Source of the DNA: an uncultured Glaciecola sp.
Lineage (GTDB): Bacteria; Pseudomonadota; Gammaproteobacteria; Enterobacterales; Alteromonadaceae
Length of the DNA stretch: 64,000 bases
Assembly (NCBI GenBank): GCA_937125395.1
Contig: CAKZLI010000002.1
Location: 1 to 64,000, forward strand
Direction of reading: 5' to 3'
Positions 58,320 through 64,000 of this stretch are shown piece by piece. The notes beneath the pieces are model-generated. The model was not told the origin of the DNA. It did no database searches and saw nothing but the letters and a program-made list of their open reading frames with translations. The translations under genes and the position numbers were made by a program. The number at the start of each line of letters is the position of its first letter. The stretch's first letter is position 1.

Positions 58320-59395
58320 TATTATTATCCAATTGGTTAATTCAATTAGATATAGGATTTAGCGTTCTTAACTATTTGACCCTACGTGCGATTTTGGCCA
58401 CGTTAACGTCGTTATTGATGGCTATTGTTATTGGCCCCACAATGATTAATTGGTTACAACGTTTACAAATTGGTCAAACCGTTCGCGACGATGGCCCTGA
58501 ATCACATTTGCAAAAAATGGGTACACCGACAATGGGTGGCGTACTGATATTAGCTGCAATTGGGGTAAGCGTCTTGTTGTGGGCTGATTTGAGTAATGAA
58601 TATGTATGGGTCACGTTAGTGATTTTACTGGGTTTTGGGATTGTTGGATTTGTCGACGATTACCGCAAAGTGGTGCGTAAAGATGCAAAAGGGTTGATTG
58701 CAAGGTGGAAGTATTTTTGGCAAACCGTGATTGCACTAGTTGTCGCTGTTTATTTATATAACAGTGCGGCACAGCCGGAGCAAACCGCCCTAGTCGTACC
58801 ATTTTTTAAAGACGTCATGCCACAACTTGGTTTGATGTATATCGTGTTGGTCTATTTTACATTAGTCGGCAGCAGTAATGCTGTTAATCTTACCGACGGT
58901 TTAGACGGGTTAGCGATTGTCCCGACTATATTGGTGGCAGGTGCATTAGCGATATTTGCTTATACTACGGGGAATGTGAATTTCTCAGAATATTTGCACA
59001 TTCCACATATTCCTCAAGCCAGTGAATTAGTCATTATTTGTGGTGCTATCGTCGGTGCAGGACTTGGTTTTTTGTGGTTTAACGCCTATCCAGCTCAAGT
59101 GTTTATGGGTGATGTTGGTTCATTAGCACTGGGCGGCACATTAGGAATAATTGCCGTGTTAGTCCGCCAAGAAATTGTCTTGGTGATCATGGGCGGTATT
59201 TTTGTAATTGAGACATTGTCAGTCATTATCCAAGTCGGCTCATTTAAGTTACGTGGAAAACGGGTCTTTAGAATGGCGCCTATTCATCATCATTTTGAAT
59301 TAAAAGGTTGGCCAGAGCCTAAGGTCATTGTGCGCTTTTGGATAATATCGTTAATATTAGTCCTGGTTGGCTTAGCCACCCTCAAACTGAGATAA
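58313..59395 (+). CDS. mraY: Phospho-MurNAc-pentapeptide translocase MraY
   Basis: Integral membrane enzyme making lipid I from UDP-MurNAc-pentapeptide and undecaprenyl phosphate. The 360-residue protein has about ten membrane helices, the cytoplasmic motifs [20 protein letters not shown] (catalytic Asp pair), [13 protein letters not shown] and [16 protein letters not shown]. Exactly the family length. The next gene is ftsW after nine bases, where murD normally sits. Confidence 0.97.
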   Translation: MLILLSNWLIQLDIGFSVLNYLTLRAILATLTSLLMAIVIGPTMINWLQRLQIGQTVRDDGPESHLQKMGTPTMGGVLILAAIGVSVLLWADLSNEYVWVTLVILLGFGIVGFVDDYRKVVRKDAKGLIARWKYFWQTVIALVVAVYLYNSAAQPEQTALVVPFFKDVMPQLGLMYIVLVYFTLVGSSNAVNLTDGLDGLAIVPTILVAGALAIFAYTTGNVNFSEYLHIPHIPQASELVIICGAIVGAGLGFLWFNAYPAQVFMGDVGSLALGGTLGIIAVLVRQEIVLVIMGGIFVIETLSVIIQVGSFKLRGKRVFRMAPIHHHFELKGWPEPKVIVRFWIISLILVLVGLATLKLR

Positions 59396-59404
59396 ATAAA
59401 CACT

Positions 59405-60697
59405 ATGACCAGCACCACGTCACCCTCTTCTTTACAAGCGATGTTTGCTGCACGTTATGATGATGTGCAAAGCCAAACACGGTTGTATGATTTGGGACTG
59501 GTGTTAGTTGCATTAGCGTTAGTATCACTCGGGATTATTATGGTTGCCTCGGCATCTATGCCGGAGGGTATTGCAAAATATAATAATCAATATTTCTTTA
59601 TCATTAGACATGTAATTTTTAGTTGCTTGGCTCTCATCACTGCATTGTTTGTGTTAATGATCCCGATTAGTTGGTGGCAAAAATATAATCCGTATTTATT
59701 GTTATTGGCATTTGGTCTGTTAGTTGCCGTCTTACTGGTCGGCCGCTCAGTTAACGGTGCACAACGTTGGCTGACTATTGGACCGATAAATATTCAAGCT
59801 GCAGAGCCAACAAAATTATTTTTCTTTTGCTTTTTGGCTGGTTATTTAGAGCGCCGATATGCAGAAGTGACTGATAATATTAAAGGGTTTATTAAACCTT
59901 TGATCGTGTTCTTTGTTCTTGGCGTGTGTTTGTGGTCGCAGCCAGATCTTGGCACGACAATCGTTATGTTTATTACTACCTTAGGATTACTCTTTTTGGC
60001 GGGTGCTAAGTTGTGGCAATTTATGGCACTGGTCTTTACCGGTATTGTGTTGTTTGTGACTATGATTATTTTAGAAGAATATCGGATGCGCCGGATCACT
60101 GCATTTTTGGACCCATGGGCAGATCCATTTGGTTCTGGCTATCAATTAACGCAATCGTTAATGGCCTATGGTCGCGGTGATTGGTTTGGCCAAGGGCTCG
60201 GTAATAGCATTCAAAAATTACAGTTTTTACCAGAAGCTCATACTGATTTTATTGTAGCAATACTCGCTGAAGAATTAGGTTATATGGGGATTGTGGTCTT
60301 ACTTGGTTTAATATTGACGATGGTCATTAAAGCCTTATTTTTAGGCAATCGTGCACTTGCAGCCCAGATGCCTTTTGCTGCGTATTTGGCATATGGGATC
60401 GGCATATGGTTTAGTTTTCAGACCTTTGTTAACATTGGTGGCAGTGCCGGATTATTACCCACTAAAGGACTGACGCTACCCTTAGTCAGTTACGGCGGCT
60501 CGAGTATGATCATCATGGCTATAGCGGTTGCATTGTTAATTAGGATTGATTTTGAAGTACGTTGTGCTTCGATACAAGCAGTCAGCAAACCCAATAAAAA
60601 AACCAAAAAGACAGTTAAACCTAGCGTCATCGATACGACATCTCAGGCTGATTCAGTATTATTAGCAGATATTGATGAGGAGCCAAGCAATGCCTAA
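59405..60697 (+). CDS. ftsW: Septal peptidoglycan polymerase FtsW
   Basis: SEDS-family glycosyltransferase that works with FtsI at the septum. The 430-residue protein has ten hydrophobic segments and the SEDS signatures: VNGAQRWLTIGPINIQAAEP with R and E, WSQPDLGTTIV with the catalytic Asp region, PEAHTDFIVAILAEELG, and GLTLPLVSYGGSSM at the end. A charged C-terminal tail (KPNKKTKKTVKPS then an acidic end) is a little longer than usual. Overlaps the start of the murG-ddl gene by eight bases. Confidence 0.96.
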   Translation: MTSTTSPSSLQAMFAARYDDVQSQTRLYDLGLVLVALALVSLGIIMVASASMPEGIAKYNNQYFFIIRHVIFSCLALITALFVLMIPISWWQKYNPYLLLLAFGLLVAVLLVGRSVNGAQRWLTIGPINIQAAEPTKLFFFCFLAGYLERRYAEVTDNIKGFIKPLIVFFVLGVCLWSQPDLGTTIVMFITTLGLLFLAGAKLWQFMALVFTGIVLFVTMIILEEYRMRRITAFLDPWADPFGSGYQLTQSLMAYGRGDWFGQGLGNSIQKLQFLPEAHTDFIVAILAEELGYMGIVVLLGLILTMVIKALFLGNRALAAQMPFAAYLAYGIGIWFSFQTFVNIGGSAGLLPTKGLTLPLVSYGGSSMIIMAIAVALLIRIDFEVRCASIQAVSKPNKKTKKTVKPSVIDTTSQADSVLLADIDEEPSNA

Positions 60698-62774
60698 ACT
60701 TCTCATTATGGCCGGAGGAACCGGTGGACATATTTTTCCAGGTTTGGCTGTCGCACAGATGTTGCGTGGGGCAAAATGGGACATTGAATGGTTAGGCACA
60801 GCCAATAAAATGGAAGCTCAAATCGTTCCACAACATGATATTTTATTACATACCATTGCTATCAAAGGAGTCCGTGGTAATGGGTTAGTCGGTAAACTAT
60901 TGTTACCTTGGACATTAACAAAAGCAGTGTACCAAGCTTATAAAATAGTAAGCTTAACCAAACCAGATGTTATTTTGGGAATGGGTGGGTATGCCAGTGG
61001 ACCTGGTGGTATCGCAGCATGGTTGCATCGTATTCCACTGATTGTACATGAACAAAATGCCATTGCAGGTATGACAAACCGCTATCTAGCTCGTCTAGCA
61101 ACACACACATTAACAGGGTTTAATCATACTGATTTTGGATCTTCCACGATCAATCAACAAGTTCGTTGGGTAGGTAATCCAATTCGCTCAGACATCAGTG
61201 CGATATCAGCGAGTCTTCCACATCAAGACAATATCAATATTTTGGTCGTCGGAGGCAGCCTAGGTGCTCGTGCGTTAAATCAATCATTACCGAGTGTGTT
61301 TTCGCGCTTAGCCAAAAAGCTCAACCACAGTGATACTTCACCATACAATATGACAATTACGCATCAAGTAGGTAAAGGCAATCAAGCAACGGTAACGGAT
61401 GAGTACAATAAACATATTCTAGCGGATAACGTGAGCATTAATGTCCGTGAATTTATTGATGATATGGCCAGTGATTTAGCGGCAGCAGATATCGTGATTT
61501 GTCGCGCTGGTGCGTTAACTGTTGCTGAAGTGTCTGGGGCAGGGAGAGCAGCATGCTTTGTGCCATTGCCAAGTGCTGTTGATGACCATCAAACCAAAAA
61601 TGCACAATCGTTGAGTGAACACAATGCGGCAATGTTATGTCCCCAAGGGCAACTTGGGCAATTGGACGATATGCTGATTAAGTTGATCACTGATCAGGAT
61701 CTGCGGATTGATATGGCTCAGCAAGCAAAATCATTGAGTCAGGGTCAAGCTACTGAGACGGTATGCAAAATCATTACTGACACTCTCACTGGCACTAAAA
61801 ATAGTGGTCAGTCGCCGACCAAAATAGCAGTGCTGTTAGGTGGCACGTCAGCAGAAAGAAAGGTCTCGCTTGCTTCAGGTAATGCCGTGGTGAATGCTAT
61901 TGCGTCTTTAGGTTTACCGGTCATTGCCTTTGATCCTAAATTACGCTCATTAAGTGAATTGGTTGAGGAACAAGTGACACATGTGATGATCATGTTACAT
62001 GGTCGTGGTGGGGAGGACGGTACAGTCCAAGGTGCACTGGAATGGATGAATATTCCTTACACTGGAACAGGCGTACTGGGCTCAGCGATAGCGATGGATA
62101 AATTACACACCAAACACGTATGGCAAGCACTAGGCTTACCTACCGCTAAATATCTGGAAATTGATCACCCTTTATCGTTGCAATCGGCGCAAACCGTGAT
62201 GCAACAAGTGGGTCAATGCGTCATGGTTAAACCTAGCCATGAAGGTTCTAGTATTGGTATGGCAAAGGTAGATACACCTGCGGGGTTAGTTGCAGCGATT
62301 GATGTTGCATTGCGATATGACAAACGGGTGTTGGTAGAACAATTTATTTGCGGACCAGAATATACAGTCAGTATCCTCGCTGGTGTGGCATTACCAAGTA
62401 TATCGATGGCGACACCGCATTCATTTTATGATTACGAAGCAAAATACCAAGCAAACACGACGCAATATTTTTGCCCTAGTGATTTATCCAGCGAAGATGA
62501 ACAAATCATCGGGCAATTAAGCTTGGACGCGTTTTCAGCGGTATCTTGTCAAGGTTGGGGACGAGTTGATTTGATGCGTGATGCTGTGACCGGAGAGTTT
62601 GTCTTATTAGAGGTAAACACAGTCCCAGGCATGACCCAAACCAGTTTGGTTCCTAAAGCGGCATTGCAAGCCGGGTATAGTTTTAATGATTTGGTTAAAG
62701 CGATATTAGTCGATGCATTTTCTCCAGCGATACTTCATGGTGTCGCGGTCGCCGATAAACCGGAGGTGACATGA
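60690..62774 (+). CDS. MurG-Ddl fusion: lipid II synthase joined to D-Ala-D-Ala ligase
   Basis: One 694-codon frame with two complete enzymes. Residues 1-362 are MurG (adds GlcNAc to lipid I): GGTGGHIFPGLAVAQ, MGGYASGPGGIAAW, HEQNAIAGMTNR, VVGGSLGARALNQ, CRAGALTVAEVSGAG. A polar linker (about 363-376, TGTKNSGQSP) leads into Ddl at 377-694: KIAVLLGGTSAERKVSL, HGRGGEDGTVQG, VKPSHEGSSIGM with the catalytic Ser, EVNTVPGMTQTSLVP. No stop, frameshift or convincing internal start (no ATG with ribosome site) occurs at the junction. The usual order is murG-murC-ddlB; here murC is absent and its neighbours are joined. ATG 60690 follows GAGGAG; overlaps ftsQ by four bases. MurC-Ddl fusion is known in Chlamydia; I know of no MurG-Ddl fusion. 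Confidence 0.9.
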   Translation: MPKLLIMAGGTGGHIFPGLAVAQMLRGAKWDIEWLGTANKMEAQIVPQHDILLHTIAIKGVRGNGLVGKLLLPWTLTKAVYQAYKIVSLTKPDVILGMGGYASGPGGIAAWLHRIPLIVHEQNAIAGMTNRYLARLATHTLTGFNHTDFGSSTINQQVRWVGNPIRSDISAISASLPHQDNINILVVGGSLGARALNQSLPSVFSRLAKKLNHSDTSPYNMTITHQVGKGNQATVTDEYNKHILADNVSINVREFIDDMASDLAAADIVICRAGALTVAEVSGAGRAACFVPLPSAVDDHQTKNAQSLSEHNAAMLCPQGQLGQLDDMLIKLITDQDLRIDMAQQAKSLSQGQATETVCKIITDTLTGTKNSGQSPTKIAVLLGGTSAERKVSLASGNAVVNAIASLGLPVIAFDPKLRSLSELVEEQVTHVMIMLHGRGGEDGTVQGALEWMNIPYTGTGVLGSAIAMDKLHTKHVWQALGLPTAKYLEIDHPLSLQSAQTVMQQVGQCVMVKPSHEGSSIGMAKVDTPAGLVAAIDVALRYDKRVLVEQFICGPEYTVSILAGVALPSISMATPHSFYDYEAKYQANTTQYFCPSDLSSEDEQIIGQLSLDAFSAVSCQGWGRVDLMRDAVTGEFVLLEVNTVPGMTQTSLVPKAALQAGYSFNDLVKAILVDAFSPAILHGVAVADKPEVT

Positions 62775-63493
62775 GCGAAGAGTTTGAACAAGGTCATTTA
62801 ATCAATCGAGAACAATCTTGGGGGTTGGTCTTTTTGTTTGTCGTGTTTAGTGGTTTATTGTGGGCTGGGTTCACTTTAAATAACTGGATGGTGGACGAGC
62901 AGCAAGTTCCTATCAGTGCAATAGAATTTAGTGGCCAGTATCAGTATATCCAAGACCGAGATATTTCAAGGTTGATAGCAAATGATGTAAGTGGGAGCTT
63001 TTTCTCAGCTGACATCAACGAAATTCACACCGCAGTGCTCAAGCATCCATGGGTGTATCAAGCATCTGTTCGCAAAAAATGGCCTAACACGGTACAAGTG
63101 TTTTTGATTGAACAAACGCCCGTCGCTATGTGGAATGATGATTTATTATTAAATGCAGATGGCGTCCCGTTTGCCGGTTCATTGGCAGATGCCAAATTGC
63201 CGTCACTATTTGGGCCTAATGGTGCCGAGAAAACGGCACTTTCTGGTTACAAAGCGATGCAGATGATTCTGTCTACTGGCACCTTAGCAGTAGATAACTT
63301 GGTGTTGAGTGAGCGCTTTGCATGGCAAGTACAGTTAAACAATGGAATTAAACTCAATCTTGGTCGTCAGGAGTTTATTGACCGTTTACAACGTTTTATA
63401 AATTTATATCCGCTTTTACAGCAAGATCAACGTGCAATTGATTACGTTGATTTACGCTACGACACAGGTGTCGCGGTAGGTTGGAAGGTATGA
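62771..63493 (+). CDS. ftsQ: Cell division protein FtsQ
   Basis: Bitopic divisome scaffold binding FtsB and FtsL. The 240-residue protein has a short cytoplasmic end, one membrane helix (about 16-36), a POTRA domain (ISAIEFSGQYQYIQDRDISRL) and a beta domain (KKWPNTVQVFLIEQTPVAMWN). It is about 35 residues shorter than E. coli FtsQ, mainly at the C-terminus, within the family range. ATGA overlap with the murG-ddl stop. Confidence 0.93.
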   Translation: MSEEFEQGHLINREQSWGLVFLFVVFSGLLWAGFTLNNWMVDEQQVPISAIEFSGQYQYIQDRDISRLIANDVSGSFFSADINEIHTAVLKHPWVYQASVRKKWPNTVQVFLIEQTPVAMWNDDLLLNADGVPFAGSLADAKLPSLFGPNGAEKTALSGYKAMQMILSTGTLAVDNLVLSERFAWQVQLNNGIKLNLGRQEFIDRLQRFINLYPLLQQDQRAIDYVDLRYDTGVAVGWKV

Positions 63494-63531
63494 GCGTATT
63501 TTTTTCCAGTTAGTATTAATAGGAACATGTC

Positions 63532-64000
63532 ATGTCTAAAATAGACAATGCGAATCTCGTAGTGGGTTTGGATATAGGAACCCATACGGTTAAAGCCGTT
63601 GTTGGCGAAATGCTTAATGATAATTTTGTCAGTATTGTTGGAGTTGGCACTTATTCTGCAAAAGGTATGGATAAAGGCGGTGTAAACGATTTAAATCTCG
63701 TATCGCAATCAATTCAGCGTGCGGTCAATGAAATGGAATTAATGGCTAATTGCAAAGTGTCTTCGATTGTAATGGCCATTACCGGACGTCACGTACAATG
63801 CCAAAATGAAAATGGCATGGTGGCGATCAATCATCAAGAGGTTGAACAAGAAGATCTTGATAATGTGATCCACGCCGCACGATCAGTTCCTATTCCCGCT
63901 GAACGGCGTATGCTGCATGTATTACCACAAGAATATTCAGTTGATGTGCAAGAGGGAGTCAAAAACCCTATCGGTATGTCAGGGGTGCGAATGAATGCAA
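63532..64000 (+). CDS. ftsA: Cell division protein FtsA (partial, runs off the window)
   Basis: The first 156 codons of the actin-like protein that tethers FtsZ to the membrane. Visible are LVVGLDIGTHTVKAVVGE (phosphate 1 loop), VGVGTYSAKGMDKGGVNDL, SSIVMAITGRHVQCQN and ARSVPIPAERRMLHVLPQEY, all typical of FtsA. AGGAAC precedes the ATG, 38 bases after ftsQ. The rest, and presumably ftsZ, lie beyond the edge. Confidence 0.96.
   Translation, partial: MSKIDNANLVVGLDIGTHTVKAVVGEMLNDNFVSIVGVGTYSAKGMDKGGVNDLNLVSQSIQRAVNEMELMANCKVSSIVMAITGRHVQCQNENGMVAINHQEVEQEDLDNVIHAARSVPIPAERRMLHVLPQEYSVDVQEGVKNPIGMSGVRMNA

Noticed and set aside
61800..61850. Internal start for a separate Ddl protein inside the murG-ddl frame
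   Set aside because: No in-frame ATG and no ribosome site occur near residue 377; the nearest GTG lies inside the first conserved Ddl strand, so separate translation is unlikely.

Overview
The window reads as chromosomal DNA of a marine-type gammaproteobacterium, most likely from the Alteromonadales/Alteromonadaceae. The support is gene content and order: thrABC with an attenuator, pilT-pilU beside yggS-proC-yggT-DUF4426, metK divergent from tkt-epd-pgk, a DUF3545 gene, prsK/prsR, and a mraZ-led division cluster. The base composition is moderately AT-rich. The genus cannot be named from the sequence alone. I saw no rRNA, tRNA, CRISPR array or insertion sequence.

Layout. 1-5045 is an accessory, defence-like block: a type I restriction hsdR split by one in-frame stop, then a coupled HipA-like kinase/DUF3037 pair. 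5046-10850 holds the threonine operon (leader peptide, attenuator, thrA, thrB, thrC) with ung behind it; tandem MetJ-type boxes lie just before the leader. 10919-13892 carries a small DUF3545 gene, pgi and tal on the minus strand. 14087-23169 is ordinary housekeeping: yaaA, DUF4426, yggT, proC, yggS, pilT, pilU, a DUF2007 protein, ruvX, yqgE, gshB, rsmE and two short genes. After an MscS channel, 24438-28787 is a divergent reactive-sulfur island: rhodanese and an ArsR/BigR-type repressor on one side; a TauE-type exporter, a persulfide dioxygenase-like enzyme and a phosphatase-like/sulfide:quinone reductase fusion on the other.

28836-29452 is a Phd/PIN toxin-antitoxin pair. It is followed by a lipoprotein protease, metK under a MetJ operator, and a carbon-metabolism run (tkt, epd, pgk, class I aldolase). 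ppx-ppk on the minus strand faces a phosphate permease across a spacer with a possible Pho box. Then come an OxyR, an orphan GAF/PAS histidine kinase, a KASIII-like synthase, PrsK/PrsR, a lipase-like hydrolase, a dipeptidase and a SapC-family protein.

53309 to the right edge is the division and cell-wall (dcw) cluster: MraZ boxes, mraZ, rsmH, ftsL, ftsI, murF, mraY, ftsW, murG-ddl, ftsQ and the start of ftsA. It is tightly packed, yet murE, murD and murC are all missing from their usual places. Where murC should lie, MurG and D-Ala-D-Ala ligase are joined in one 694-codon reading frame. This is the most unusual observation in the window. Second in interest is the apparent dual control of thrABC by attenuation and a MetJ operator.
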